From Candidatus Copromonas faecavium (nom. illeg.) (GTDB taxonomy: Bacteria; Bacillota; Clostridia; Lachnospirales; Lachnospiraceae): 47,026 nucleotides of DNA. A model generated the notes under the pieces. The model did no database searches. It saw only the letters and a program-made list of their open reading frames with translations, and had not been told where the DNA came from. This document shows, piece after piece, positions 1-7,862 of this stretch; the stretch's first letter is position 1; the number at the start of each line of letters is the position of its first letter. Location: positions 1-47,026 of the forward strand of contig DVGC01000047.1 of NCBI GenBank assembly GCA_018712915.1. Direction: 5' to 3'. The position numbers and the translations under genes were made by a program.

Positions 1-216
1 GATGCCCTGGTCTGAAATGATACAGCAGAGATGTCAGATCAAATCAAAAAGTTGAAGTTGGAGCATTTTACTTCAACTATAACTGGATGCTTTGCAAAAA
101 GATAGCCGTTATTTTATTGAGCGCTTACGAATAAACATACGCTGAAGAAATGGCCGGTTCAGAAAGAAGCCTCAAAAAGAAGCGCTGCATTTCTGAAACG
201 CCATGCAAAAGCAAAG

Positions 217-274
217 AAACGCCGATACCTTCCGGTGAGAATCCTGTTCTCATCCAGACGGTACCGGCGTTTTT
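217..274. terminator. Hairpin downstream of leuD, probable terminator
   Basis: A long two-part hairpin lies past the leuD stop. The outer arms are AAACGCCGATACC (217-229) and GGTACCGGCGTTT (260-272), with one mismatch. The inner arms GGTGAGAA and TTCTCATCC surround a short loop. On the plus strand it ends in TTTTT; on the minus strand it is followed by a T-rich stretch (TTTCTTTGCTTTT). It could therefore terminate leuCD and also plus-strand transcription. The rest of bases 1-339 shows no credible gene. Confidence 0.6.
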
Positions 275-339
275 GCCAAAAAAGTTCTGTCCTCTTTCCT
301 GAGCCATTTCGGCCTGCTTGTTACACCAGCATCTGCTTT

Positions 340-825
340 TTATTTTTCATTAATGTAGGGAATCAAACCGCCAGCGGCAATGATTTTCTGCATAAACGGC
401 GGAAATGCCTGCCCCTGATAGGACTCATTCCTGGTCTTGTTGTAAATCTTTCCGCTGTCAAAATCAATCTCCACCTCATCGCCATCCTGAATCGCTTTGG
501 AAGCTTCCGGACACTCAATAATCGGCAATCCGATATTGATTGCGTTTCTGTAGAAAATTCTGGCAAAGGTTTCCGCTATCACACAGCTGACACCAGCACA
601 TTTAATCGCCAGCGGAGCATGCTCTCTGGAGGAACCGCAGCCAAAATTTTTCTGAGCCACAATGATATCCCCAGGCTGAACCTTATGGATAAATTCCTTG
701 TCAATATCTTCCATACAATGCTTAGCCAGCTCTTCACCCCTGGTCGCGTTCAGATAACGGGCCGGGATGATGACATCCGTATCCACATTGTCTCCATATT
801 TAAAAACTCTGCCTTTTGCCTGCAT
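340..825 (-). CDS. leuD: 3-isopropylmalate dehydratase small subunit
   Basis: Small subunit of isopropylmalate isomerase, which converts 2-isopropylmalate to 3-isopropylmalate in leucine synthesis. The protein is 161 residues and has the swivel-domain signature [12 protein letters not shown] at about residues 60-71, which helps shape substrate specificity. Length and sequence fit the short, archaeal-type LeuD paired with a 420-residue LeuC. The ATG at 825 is chosen because AGGAGG lies 8 bases upstream; an in-frame TTG at 831 has no such spacing. It begins 12 bases after the leuC stop, so the two are almost certainly cotranscribed and translated as a complex. No leuA or leuB lies within the window on this side. 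Confidence 0.95.
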   Translation of the reverse strand: MQAKGRVFKYGDNVDTDVIIPARYLNATRGEELAKHCMEDIDKEFIHKVQPGDIIVAQKNFGCGSSREHAPLAIKCAGVSCVIAETFARIFYRNAINIGLPIIECPEASKAIQDGDEVEIDFDSGKIYNKTRNESYQGQAFPPFMQKIIAAGGLIPYINEK

Positions 826-837
826 GACCAAATCCTC

Positions 838-2103
838 CTATAATCCCAGCTCACAGGGACATGAAATCTTTCCGATAATGGCACTGGCTGCCGCGACAGC
901 CGGACTGGCCAGATAAACCTCTGATTCCACATGGCCCATCCGTCCTACAAAGTTTCTGTTGGTGGTGGATACGCACCGCTCACCTGCTGCCAGAATGCCC
1001 ATGTAACCGCCAAGGCAGGGTCCGCAGGTAGGCGTGCTGACCACGGCTCCGGCTTCGATAAAGGTTTCAAGCAGCCCTTCCCGCATGGCCTGCAGATAAA
1101 TGGCCTGGGTAGCCGGAATCACAATGCAGCGAACATCTTTTGCAACCTTTCGGCCTTTCATGATTTCCGCCGCCTGACGAATATCCTGAATCCTTCCATT
1201 GGTACAGGATCCAATGACAACCTGGTCAATCTTCACCTCTCCGAAAGTACCAATCTCCTTCGTATTCTCCGGAAGATGGGGGAACGCCACCGTGGGCTTT
1301 AACTGAGACAAATCGATGGTATATTCCGCATCATAAACTGCGTCTTCATCCGCCTCATAAATTTCATAAGGTTTGTTTCCATGTTCCTTCATGTACTGAA
1401 TTGTTTTCTCGTCCACCGGGAAAATGCCGTTCTTGCCTCCGGCCTCGATGGCCATGTTGCAGATGGTAAATCTGTCATCCATGGAAAGATACGCAATGCC
1501 GTCTCCTGCAAATTCCATGGATTTATAAAGAGCACCATCCACACCGATCATACCGATAATATGGAGAATCACATCTTTTCCGCTGACCCATTTGGACGGT
1601 TTGCCCGTCAGCACAAATTTTAAAGCGGAGGGCACCTTAAACCATGCTTTTCCTGTTACCATGGCCGCCGCCATATCCGTACTTCCAACACCTGTGGAAA
1701 ACGCGCCCAGGGCACCATACGTGCAGGTATGGGAATCCGCACCAATGACTGCATCCCCAGCTGCCACCAATCCTTTTTCCGGAAGAAGGGCATGTTCAAT
1801 TCCCATCTCTCCCACATCAAAATAATTGGTGATATCATGCTGCCTGGCGAAATCTCTGCAGCATTTGCAGTTTTCTGCAGATTTAATGTCCTTATTCGGA
1901 ATAAAATGATCCATGACAAGGGCAATTTTCTCCTTATCAAAGACCGTCTGGTTTTTCATCTTCTGCATTTCATTGATGGCAACAGGAGATGTAATATCAT
2001 TTCCAAGAACCATATCCAGATTGGCCTTAATCAGCTGTCCTGCTTCCACCCGGTCCAGTCCCGCATGGGCTGCAAGGATTTTCTGCGTCATCGTCATTCC
2101 CAT
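838..2103 (-). CDS. leuC: 3-isopropylmalate dehydratase large subunit
   Basis: Large subunit (421 residues) of the [4Fe-4S] isopropylmalate isomerase, the aconitase-like second step of leucine biosynthesis. The three cluster cysteines are visible as C300 (VIGSCTNGR), C360 and C363 (TCGPCLGG); GADSHT near residue 121 is also typical. The reading frame stays open to 2187, but GGAGAGG lies about 9 bases before the ATG at 2103 and the upstream residues look unlike LeuC, so 2103 is the start. It is transcribed from a promoter that overlaps the promoter of the divergent LysR gene and is followed directly by leuD. The family is sure; the homoaconitase alternative is unlikely in this clade. Confidence 0.95.
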   Translation of the reverse strand: MGMTMTQKILAAHAGLDRVEAGQLIKANLDMVLGNDITSPVAINEMQKMKNQTVFDKEKIALVMDHFIPNKDIKSAENCKCCRDFARQHDITNYFDVGEMGIEHALLPEKGLVAAGDAVIGADSHTCTYGALGAFSTGVGSTDMAAAMVTGKAWFKVPSALKFVLTGKPSKWVSGKDVILHIIGMIGVDGALYKSMEFAGDGIAYLSMDDRFTICNMAIEAGGKNGIFPVDEKTIQYMKEHGNKPYEIYEADEDAVYDAEYTIDLSQLKPTVAFPHLPENTKEIGTFGEVKIDQVVIGSCTNGRIQDIRQAAEIMKGRKVAKDVRCIVIPATQAIYLQAMREGLLETFIEAGAVVSTPTCGPCLGGYMGILAAGERCVSTTNRNFVGRMGHVESEVYLASPAVAAASAIIGKISCPCELGL

Positions 2104-2133
2104 CAGGAAACCTCTCCTTTCAACACTTTCTGA

Positions 2134-2163
2134 TTGACATTCTAGCATAGGATTTACTATAAT
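2134..2163 (+). promoter_or_regulatory. Promoter of divergent LysR gene
   Basis: TTGACA (2134-2139), an 18-base spacer and a perfect TATAAT (2158-2163) give a near-consensus sigma-70 promoter. It lies inside the leuC leader and uses the same AT-rich box as the leuC -10 on the other strand. Confidence 0.7.
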
Positions 2164-2187
2164 AGAAATACATAATACGAATAACAA
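2159..2187 (-). promoter_or_regulatory. leuCD promoter
   Basis: On the minus strand, -35 TTGTTA (2182-2187), a 17-base spacer and -10 TATTAT (2159-2164) predict a transcript start near 2152, about 50 bases before the leuC ATG. The -10 coincides with that of the opposing LysR promoter. The leader is too short for a T-box or leader-peptide attenuator, so control is probably by the LysR protein. Confidence 0.7.
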
Positions 2188-2208
2188 CTATGAAAGTGAG
2201 TTATAAAT

Positions 2209-3123
2209 ATGGAGCAGCACTTATCCCAATATAAAATTTTTTATGAAGTAGCCCGCTGCGGCAATATCTCACGGGCCGCCCGGGAACTGTATATCAGCCA
2301 GCCGGCTATCAGCAAGGCCATCAGCAAGCTGGAGGAAAGTCTCGGAACAAAGCTTTTCAGCCGCAACTCCCGCGGCGTACAGCTCACCAGAGAAGGCGCC
2401 GTCCTGTTCCAGCATATCAGTTCAGCCTTTGAATCCATCAGCAAGGGCGAAAAGGAATTGAAGCGGATCCATGATTTCCACATCGGCCATCTGACCATTG
2501 GTGTCAGCAACACTCTGTGTAAATACGTCCTGCTTCCCTACCTGAAGGGTTTCATCGAAAAATATCCTCACGTTAATATTTCCATTGAGAGTCAGTCCAC
2601 GATTCACACCCTGGAAATGCTGGAAGCAAAGAAAATCGACATCGGACTGGTGGCCGAGCCCAGAATGCGCAGAAGTTTAAGCTTCAGCCCGGTTATGGAG
2701 ATCAGCGACGGGTTTGTCTGTGCGCCATCTTATATGGAAAACCTGCTGCTTCGGGAAGGAGAAAACCCCGACATCTTTAAAACAGGAAATATCATGCTGC
2801 TGGACCGCAGCAATATGAGCCGGAAACATGTGGATTCCTATCTTGCAGACAATCAGATTGAAGTAAATCAGCTGCTGGTCGCAACTGATATGGAGCTTCT
2901 TATTGAGTTTTCCAGAATCGGACTGGGAATCGGCTGTGTCATCAAAGATTTGGTGGCTGACGATCTGAAAAACGGAACATTAATGGAAATTCCTCTTGAT
3001 GTCCCAATTCCCAAGCGGGTCATTGGTTTTGCCTACCACTCCCAGGACATGACGGACACCCTAAAAGAATTTTTAGCCTTTTCCCGCGAATTTCAGAAAG
3101 AACAGGATGCGGCTTCTGAATAA
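2209..3123 (+). CDS. LysR-family transcriptional regulator, divergent from leuCD
   Basis: A 304-residue LysR-type regulator. The N-terminal winged helix-turn-helix (about residues 5-64) includes the classic run NISRAARELYISQPAISKAI, followed by a linker helix and a periplasmic-binding-protein-like effector domain from about residue 90. It is transcribed away from leuCD, with overlapping promoters, which is the usual arrangement for a LysR protein controlling its neighbour and itself. The effector is unknown; a leucine-pathway intermediate such as isopropylmalate is an inference from context. The ribosome site is weak (GAAAGTGAG). A strong terminator follows at 3201-3250. Confidence 0.9.
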   Translation: MEQHLSQYKIFYEVARCGNISRAARELYISQPAISKAISKLEESLGTKLFSRNSRGVQLTREGAVLFQHISSAFESISKGEKELKRIHDFHIGHLTIGVSNTLCKYVLLPYLKGFIEKYPHVNISIESQSTIHTLEMLEAKKIDIGLVAEPRMRRSLSFSPVMEISDGFVCAPSYMENLLLREGENPDIFKTGNIMLLDRSNMSRKHVDSYLADNQIEVNQLLVATDMELLIEFSRIGLGIGCVIKDLVADDLKNGTLMEIPLDVPIPKRVIGFAYHSQDMTDTLKEFLAFSREFQKEQDAASE

Positions 3124-3200
3124 CCGCACGATTTTCATCTTCGCTTCTTCCCAGACAAAGAACAAAAGCAGTCTCCGGCAAAGAACTTCTTTTAAGAAAG

Positions 3201-3250
3201 AATCCTCCGCAACCCATGCCTTTTCAGGCGCCGGTTCCGGAGGATTTTTT
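3201..3250 (+). terminator. Intrinsic terminator after LysR gene
   Basis: AATCCTCCG (3201-3209) pairs perfectly with CGGAGGATT (3238-3246), with extra pairing of AACC/GGTT inside, followed by TTTTTT. It overlaps the last codons of the convergent flavoprotein gene. Confidence 0.8.
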
Positions 3251-3814
3251 ACTTTCTCCTTCCGTTCCTCTACAAAGAGTTCTGCAAAATTCTTTTATTT
3301 CATCCGTTCTTTCTGCGACATCTTCTTTGTATTCAACGGAACATAGGCCAAGTTTTCCGCATGACTCGATTTCCAGGTGGCTATAAAAATGTTCAATACT
3401 GCTTATCACTCTCTCACATTCTGGCATGCTCGGTCCAGTCCTTAATGCAATGGTATACCCCTTTTTTCCACCAGACAGCTTTGCATGAGGCTCATGTGTA
3501 TTGCACCATGGTGTACATCTATCTATAAAAGCTTTAAACTGACCAGGTATATCCGCCCAATATGATGGTGATACGGAGATGATAACATCTGACCATTCAT
3601 AGTATTGCATAATCAAATCCACATCAGCTTCCTGAATGCACTTAGCTGTACTATGGCACCTTCTGCAGCCCTTACAAAAGTTCACTTCAAAATCATCAAT
3701 GCAAATACATTTGACATCATAGCTGCATTTTAATTGTTCTGATACAATATGTACAATTTGTGCAGTTGCTCCATTTCTTACAGGACTGCAATTAATCACC
3801 AAAGCATTCATCAT
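3224..3814 (-). CDS. Flavodoxin-family NAD(P)H-dependent FMN reductase-like protein
   Basis: A 196-residue flavodoxin-like protein of the NADPH-dependent FMN reductase family. The N-terminus has a beta strand and phosphate loop for FMN (ALVINCSPVRNGATAQIV). A cysteine cluster at C47, C50, C53 and C59 (FCKGCRRCHSTAKC) resembles iron-sulfur flavoproteins, although spacing alone does not prove a cluster. PSYWADIPGQFKAFIDR is the usual flavin-adjacent segment. The start at 3814 (or the adjacent ATG at 3811) is supported by GGAGG 6-8 bases upstream. It begins 28 bases after nudC on the same strand, so the two are probably cotranscribed. The electron acceptor is unknown; a redox role linked to NAD(H) is an inference. 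Confidence 0.85.
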   Translation of the reverse strand: MMNALVINCSPVRNGATAQIVHIVSEQLKCSYDVKCICIDDFEVNFCKGCRRCHSTAKCIQEADVDLIMQYYEWSDVIISVSPSYWADIPGQFKAFIDRCTPWCNTHEPHAKLSGGKKGYTIALRTGPSMPECERVISSIEHFYSHLEIESCGKLGLCSVEYKEDVAERTDEIKEFCRTLCRGTEGESKKSSGTGA

Positions 3815-3842
3815 ATTCCTCCAGCAAGATCCGACTGATTCA

Positions 3843-4724
3843 TCAATCCTTCTGAGATGATGTCTGAGCAAGAAATGCCTCCATGCTTCCATACTTAAAT
3901 ACCATCTTCAGTTCACTTCCGATGCTGTTCATAGAAGTCTCATCAGGAATTTCTGACCGGTGGAACCATCCGGCTTCCGAAAGCTCATCTTCCTGCAAAG
4001 TAATGGTATCATCGCCATCCAGTTCTGCAAAAAATCCAATCATTTCCGTATCGGAAAAAGCCCATGGCTGACTCTTGTAATAGCGGATATTTTTTACCCG
4101 CAGTCCAACTTCTTCCATCACTTCCCGGCGTACCGTTTCCTCAAATGTTTCCCCAATTTCCACAAAACCAGCAATCAGCGCATAACTGCGATAGGGATTA
4201 TGGCTGACACGATAACGGGACATCAAAAGCCGGTCACCATCTGTTACAGCGACGATCACAGCAGGAGAAATTTTCGGATACTCCACCTGTCCGCAGAAAG
4301 GACAAACCAGAGCCCGCTCTGTTTTACTGTCTTCCATCACATGCCCGCACCGTCCGCAGAATTTCCGGCTTTCCTTAAACCGGTGAATCTGTGTGGCTGT
4401 AATCCCTGCAAACGCTTGATACATAGGCTTCAGATTCCTGAATACAGAAGTCGGACAAAACTCATAACCGTTTTCTTCCCCCTGCACCATCTCGGTCACA
4501 TAATAATAGCCTCTGTCATCAATGGAAAACAGATAGTAGGCCTTCATTTTCAGCCTCGGTTTTTCCATAGGAAAATCAGAAAAGCAGGGAATGTCGTAAT
4601 TCCCATCTTTTCCTTTCCTTAAAAGTGTCTTATTGCTTTTTATGTAAAGGACATAGTCCTCATCCCTGGCCTCCGGCTGCTTGTAAGTCAGATCATACCG
4701 GTGGGGCGCAATATCCTGTATCAT
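3843..4724 (-). CDS. nudC: NAD+/NADH diphosphatase (Nudix)
   Basis: A 293-residue NudC-type pyrophosphatase that cleaves NAD(H) to NMN(H) and AMP and, in characterised homologues, removes NAD caps from RNA. A zinc ribbon with C123, C126, C141 and C144 precedes a full Nudix box (G186 to L208, with REVMEEVGL). The SQPWAF motif at 218-223, a close variant of the SQPWPFPxS array, marks the NADH diphosphatase subfamily. AGGAGAG precedes the ATG. It is transcribed from a consensus promoter at 4774-4802 and leads into a flavoprotein gene, consistent with redox-cofactor turnover. Confidence 0.93.
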   Translation of the reverse strand: MIQDIAPHRYDLTYKQPEARDEDYVLYIKSNKTLLRKGKDGNYDIPCFSDFPMEKPRLKMKAYYLFSIDDRGYYYVTEMVQGEENGYEFCPTSVFRNLKPMYQAFAGITATQIHRFKESRKFCGRCGHVMEDSKTERALVCPFCGQVEYPKISPAVIVAVTDGDRLLMSRYRVSHNPYRSYALIAGFVEIGETFEETVRREVMEEVGLRVKNIRYYKSQPWAFSDTEMIGFFAELDGDDTITLQEDELSEAGWFHRSEIPDETSMNSIGSELKMVFKYGSMEAFLAQTSSQKD

Positions 4725-4773
4725 AACTCTTCTCTCCTTCTGACGCCGGTTCTGCCGGCAGCGTTCTCACACC

Positions 4774-4802
4774 ATCATACGCCCGGGATCAAATTTTGTC
4801 AA
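4774..4802 (-). promoter_or_regulatory. nudC promoter
   Basis: Minus-strand TTGACA (4797-4802), a 17-base spacer and TATGAT (4774-4779) form a near-consensus promoter, with a start near 4767 and a leader of about 43 bases. Confidence 0.75.
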
Positions 4803-4942
4803 ATGAAAGAAGATGCCCTTGACCGTGCCAAAATAAATGTACCGCGTTCAGGCATGCAGGCGCTGTCATGATTCCTTATAAAAAATGCAGGCATCAGGTT
4901 TACGGCTATACAGGATGAATTTCAAAAATTCCAGTCCTCGTA

Positions 4943-5386
4943 TCAGGCCGCCGGCTTCTGGCTGCGGATCCTTGCACGAAGTCCCTCCGGATTCACATTT
5001 CTTCCCAAACCGACCAGATACCTGGTGCCATACCCTCCGACAAACGCTCTGATCCAGGCATTCTTGCCGGAATGTTTATCATGAGCAAAAACCTCCAGCT
5101 CGGTCATCATAGGAAGCCGTTTGCCATCAAGGCAGATATTTCCCTCCTGATCCCAGCCCAGAATACCTTCCAGTTCAATATTTCCCCCCATATAATCCAC
5201 CACGTCACAAAGGGACGTCATATACATCACTGCCTCAAATAAGACTGTTTTCTGGAAATCTTCCTCAGCCGTACATGGATTTTCCTTAAATTCCCGAACC
5301 ACAAGGTCCTCATATTGGTCCAGAAAACGTCTTCCCGCATCTTTGATTGCCAGCAAATCTCTCATCATCTTAACATCAAATTTCAT
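4943..5386 (-). CDS. Hypothetical protein, possibly DUF5348-like
   Basis: A 147-residue protein that I do not recognise with certainty. The N-terminal half is helical and charged (MKFDVKMMRDLLAIKDAG). The C-terminal half has a pattern of short strands (LEGILGWDQEGNICLDGKRL, then WIRAFVGGYGTRYLVGLG) that loosely resembles the DUF5348 domain; this is a tentative match. There is no signal peptide or membrane segment. The ATG at 5386 is chosen because GGAAAGG precedes it and the predicted promoter starts transcription near 5441, downstream of the longer in-frame ATG at 5476. It is divergent from an HTH gene and its promoter is bracketed by two matching palindromes, suggesting repression by that HTH protein. 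Confidence 0.7.
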   Translation of the reverse strand: MKFDVKMMRDLLAIKDAGRRFLDQYEDLVVREFKENPCTAEEDFQKTVLFEAVMYMTSLCDVVDYMGGNIELEGILGWDQEGNICLDGKRLPMMTELEVFAHDKHSGKNAWIRAFVGGYGTRYLVGLGRNVNPEGLRARIRSQKPAA

Positions 5387-5417
5387 ACGCCATTTCCTTT
5401 CCAACAGTTTTTTCTTT

Positions 5418-5436
5418 TGACATTCAGTGAATGTCA
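5418..5436. promoter_or_regulatory. Perfect palindromic operator (site 1)
   Basis: TGACATTCAGTGAATGTCA is a perfect 9-1-9 palindrome. It lies at about +5 to +23 of the minus-strand transcript of the hypothetical gene. A second, three-mismatch copy sits at 5471-5489; the centres are 53 bases apart, about five helical turns. Confidence 0.75.
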
Positions 5437-5447
5437 TTTCTCTGTTC

Positions 5448-5476
5448 ATAATATCATATATTGATTTTACTGACAA
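5448..5476 (-). promoter_or_regulatory. Promoter of the hypothetical gene at 4943-5386
   Basis: Minus-strand TTGTCA (5471-5476), a 17-base spacer and TATTAT (5448-5453). The -35 lies inside palindrome site 2, and the expected start near 5441 is just before palindrome site 1. Confidence 0.7.
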
Positions 5477-5489
5477 TTAGTGAATGCCA
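5471..5489. promoter_or_regulatory. Palindromic operator (site 2), imperfect copy
   Basis: TGACAATTAGTGAATGCCA differs from site 1 at 3 of 19 positions. It covers the -35 box of the minus-strand promoter and lies just upstream of the ribosome site of the plus-strand HTH gene. A repressor bound here could block both genes. Confidence 0.65.
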
Positions 5490-5504
5490 AAAAGGAGAGT
5501 TTCC

Positions 5505-5747
5505 ATGTTTAAAAACAAATCCGAAAGCGGCAAAAACAACGTCTGCGGGGACAAAATCCGTCAGTATCGCAAAGATAATCTGAAACTTTCGCAAAAGGAG
5601 CTGGCTGACCAACTTCAGATAGCCGGACTGGATCTGGATAAAAACGCCGTTCAGCGGATTGAGAGCGGAGAGCGTTTCGTTACGGACATCGAGCTCCGAA
5701 TTCTGGCTAAGGTGCTGCATGTTTCCTACGAAGGGCTGTTGGACTGA
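5505..5747 (+). CDS. XRE-family helix-turn-helix regulator
   Basis: An 80-residue single-domain DNA-binding protein of the Cro/C1 (XRE) type. The HTH spans about residues 14-75: DKIRQYRKDNLKLSQKELAD, then NAVQRIESGERFVTDIELR, the usual recognition-helix context. The ATG at 5505 is chosen over 5484 because AAGGAGAG is correctly spaced for it, and 5484 lies inside the palindrome. It probably binds the two palindromes between itself and the divergent hypothetical gene, but that is inferred from position. Its 3' end overlaps by 22 bases the 3' end of a second, convergent HTH gene. Confidence 0.85.
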   Translation: MFKNKSESGKNNVCGDKIRQYRKDNLKLSQKELADQLQIAGLDLDKNAVQRIESGERFVTDIELRILAKVLHVSYEGLLD

Positions 5748-6106
5748 AAGCAGGATGGAAAAAGGACGTCATATTTTCCGACAAGATCCTGAATTCGGTT
5801 GGGTTCATTTTCTTTTTTTGCCTGTTCCAGCAGAAAACTCTGTTCAAACAGGTTCAGCCGGAAAATCTGCTGACATACGTATTTCCCGTTTTCCAGAACC
5901 AGGATAGCATCCAGAGGGATTTCCAGAAGCTGTCCCAGCAGCACAGCATTTTCCAAAGACGGAAGCGTGTCTCCGTACATCCACCGGTAAACTGCCTGCG
6001 GGCTGTCCAGGTTCATTGCTTCCTGCACATCGCGGGCGGTCATGCCCCGTTCCACTATCAGTTTACGGATTCTCTTTCCGGTTTCCGTTCTGGAAATTTT
6101 TACCAT
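5726..6106 (-). CDS. Helix-turn-helix regulator (XRE-like)
   Basis: A 126-residue protein. Its N-terminal 70 residues form an HTH (TGKRIRKLIVERGMTARDVQ, then DSPQAVYRWMYGDTLPSLEN) resembling XRE-type regulators common in clostridia. The remaining tail is charged and of unknown function. GGAGG lies 7 bases before the ATG. The gene is convergent with the neighbouring 80-residue HTH gene and overlaps it at the 3' end. Upstream lies an 8-base direct repeat (GATACTAT/CATACTAT, 6139-6154) over its probable promoter, a possible autoregulatory site. Target genes are unknown. Confidence 0.8.
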   Translation of the reverse strand: MVKISRTETGKRIRKLIVERGMTARDVQEAMNLDSPQAVYRWMYGDTLPSLENAVLLGQLLEIPLDAILVLENGKYVCQQIFRLNLFEQSFLLEQAKKENEPNRIQDLVGKYDVLFPSCFQSNSPS

Positions 6107-6138
6107 GCCCTTGCCTCCCTGCAGCTTATCCTGCTTCT

Positions 6139-6154
6139 GATACTATCATACTAT
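6139..6154. promoter_or_regulatory. 8-base direct repeat upstream of HTH gene
   Basis: GATACTAT and CATACTAT stand back to back, just upstream of the minus-strand HTH gene at 5726-6106. They overlap TATGAT/TATAGT-like -10 candidates. This could be an operator for the adjacent regulator; the evidence is only position and repetition. Confidence 0.35.
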
Positions 6155-6198
6155 AATTTTTCTTATTTGTATTGAACTGCCAGTTAAATTGTTTTCCT

Positions 6199-7107
6199 TT
6201 ATTCTTTAAAAACCGTCATCAGAAACCGTTTACGATATTTAAGCTCCGCATATTCTGTGATCTGCTTCATCCAGACGGCGTCAAACACACCTCCGGCCGC
6301 TCCAACAAGCGGAATTCCTTGAATAAATTTCATCAAAAGAAGTTCCTCGGAAAGAACCGCTGCCGTCTGGCGAATCTGCTCGCTGCGGCTGTAATGTTCC
6401 GGCAGGCTGACGGATTCCATATATTCATCGGCCCGGCGGCTCAACTCCAGCAAATCTGTCCCATGAGACATGGCACCGCTTATCAGCAGCAGAATAAAAT
6501 ACCGCTCTTCTTCGCTTTCATATGTAAATCCATAATCCAGCGCTGTTTCATAAATAGCCTTAAGCGCCATCCCGATAAAAACCGGTACATCCGGAATCCC
6601 GATCCCAAGAACCCCCATCCCCACACCAGAGGCTCCTGATATAAAAAGGTTCTTCCTTCCGGAACTTGCTGCCTTTTTTGAGAATGCACGTAAAGAACGC
6701 CGGCTTTGTCTGATTTCATTCGCATACTGGTTAATCAGAAAATCCTGCTGCCTCTTTTCCTTTTGCAAAGTTTTCTCAACGACCCCTCCCCCTTTATCAA
6801 AAATCAGACGAAATGCTTTGCAGAAAGCTCCGTCCAGTGTTTCCTTCAGGGATGCAGGCACCAGGTTTTCCAGCCTTTTTTCCAGCAAAGGTTCTTTTCT
6901 GGTCATTCGTTTTTCGATCCAGCGTTCTTCTTTCCTGCATACTTTTTCCCATTCCAGTTCCACCGGTGCAGGCCGTTTTCGTCCAAATTTCATGTTCGGT
7001 ATCCATTCCTTTCCCTTCCATGCAGCAGAGCCGTGATTAAGAATCCTTCCCGCGTTTTCTCCAGGCTCCCGCTTCCGTTTTTCATATCTGGTCATCCGAA
7101 GCGTCAT
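6199..7107 (-). CDS. EcsC-family protein
   Basis: About 302 residues. From about residue 100 the sequence matches the EcsC family: ISGASGVGMGVLGIGIPDVP, ALKAIYETALDYGFTY, then a C-terminal GIPLVGAAGGVFDAVWMKQI helix. The glycine-rich stretches are hydrophobic and may insert into or lie along the membrane. The family's biochemical role is not settled; it is named after a protein of the Bacillus Ecs transporter region. The first 60 residues are basic and may be partly untranslated: ATGs at 7107, 7095 and 6993 are all possible and none has a strong ribosome site. It overlaps the end of the 149-residue gene upstream, implying coupled translation. Confidence 0.8.
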   Translation of the reverse strand: MTLRMTRYEKRKREPGENAGRILNHGSAAWKGKEWIPNMKFGRKRPAPVELEWEKVCRKEERWIEKRMTRKEPLLEKRLENLVPASLKETLDGAFCKAFRLIFDKGGGVVEKTLQKEKRQQDFLINQYANEIRQSRRSLRAFSKKAASSGRKNLFISGASGVGMGVLGIGIPDVPVFIGMALKAIYETALDYGFTYESEEERYFILLLISGAMSHGTDLLELSRRADEYMESVSLPEHYSRSEQIRQTAAVLSEELLLMKFIQGIPLVGAAGGVFDAVWMKQITEYAELKYRKRFLMTVFKE

Positions 7108-7531
7108 CTGTTTCCAGACATCTCAGTTCCCTCAGAAGACTTTCCAGTTTTAAAATAGCTTCATCTACCTGATGCTCTGCTTCTGAAATTTTCCGCTGTA
7201 CCAGATAATCCACAATCACTCCATCAAAAAAATAATCCGAAAATGCCAGAAATCCGCCCACATCAATGCCCAGAGATTCTACCTGGGAAAAATCCCCCAG
7301 TTCTCTTTTAAAACGCATAAGGCTTCCCTTTGCTTCGGAAATGCAGTCGGATGCCTGCTGAATTCTGGAACGCTTCACATAAGACACCAGCAATCCTCCC
7401 GCAAACATATCAAAAATTCCCCAGTTCTGCGCACTTATCAGTTTTTCCTTTGCCTCTTTTAATTTTAAAAGAGCCTGGTTTCCTGCATCAATGGCCTCTC
7501 TGATCTCTTTCATTCTTTCTGCCTTTCCCAT
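7082..7531 (-). CDS. Conserved hypothetical protein, helical, paired with EcsC
   Basis: A 149-residue protein that I cannot assign a function. It is rich in long amphipathic helices (residues 5-35 and 110-140, heptad-like). In between is AQNWGIFDMFAGGLLVSYVK, a tryptophan/glycine motif followed by a basic helix, and a second FSDYFFDGVIVDYLV segment. No signal peptide or clear membrane span is present. AGGAAGG lies 7 bases before the ATG. Its last codons overlap the start region of the EcsC-family gene on the same strand, so the two form an operon and may act together at the membrane (inference). Confidence 0.75.
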   Translation of the reverse strand: MGKAERMKEIREAIDAGNQALLKLKEAKEKLISAQNWGIFDMFAGGLLVSYVKRSRIQQASDCISEAKGSLMRFKRELGDFSQVESLGIDVGGFLAFSDYFFDGVIVDYLVQRKISEAEHQVDEAILKLESLLRELRCLETDDASDDQI

Positions 7532-7828
7532 TTCATCCCTTCCTCTCCCGTCTGACTCTCAATACCATGTGCTTCTTCTTTTATATTCATTCCGCCCTGT
7601 GCCGCTTTTTCCCAGCATCTTCATGCCTCCAAGTCCCGGCAGTCATCCAGGCAGACAGAATCAAAATAAAAATAACATATACAGCATGGCCTTCGGCCAT
7701 GATATACTTGGTGCGCCCGGATTTGTGCGGTAAACGCAGGAACCGGTATATTCAATTCTGCCGCAGGGGCTCGATTCCGCTTCGCTCCATCTCGCTCGCG
7801 TGCTTTCGCACGATAGTCTCAGGCATAT

Positions 7829-7862
7829 CCGGATTTTTGTTCATGCAAGCATGACAAAAATC
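7829..7862. repeat. Large inverted repeat around GCAAGC
   Basis: GGATTTTTG and CAAAAATCC flank TCATGC-AA-GCATGA, giving a stem of about 15 bp with a single-base bulge and a 2-base loop. It resembles dispersed palindromic elements of clostridial intergenic regions. The shared GCAAGC core recurs at 11953-11958 (AGCAAGCTT) and 12114-12120. Confidence 0.55.

Noticed and set aside
125-307. 60-codon minus-strand frame after leuD
   Set aside because: It runs through the terminator-like hairpin, has no ribosome site and matches nothing recognisable.
2104-2187. 28-residue N-terminal extension of LeuC
   Set aside because: It would be translated from sequence upstream of the predicted transcript start; GGAGAGG supports 2103.
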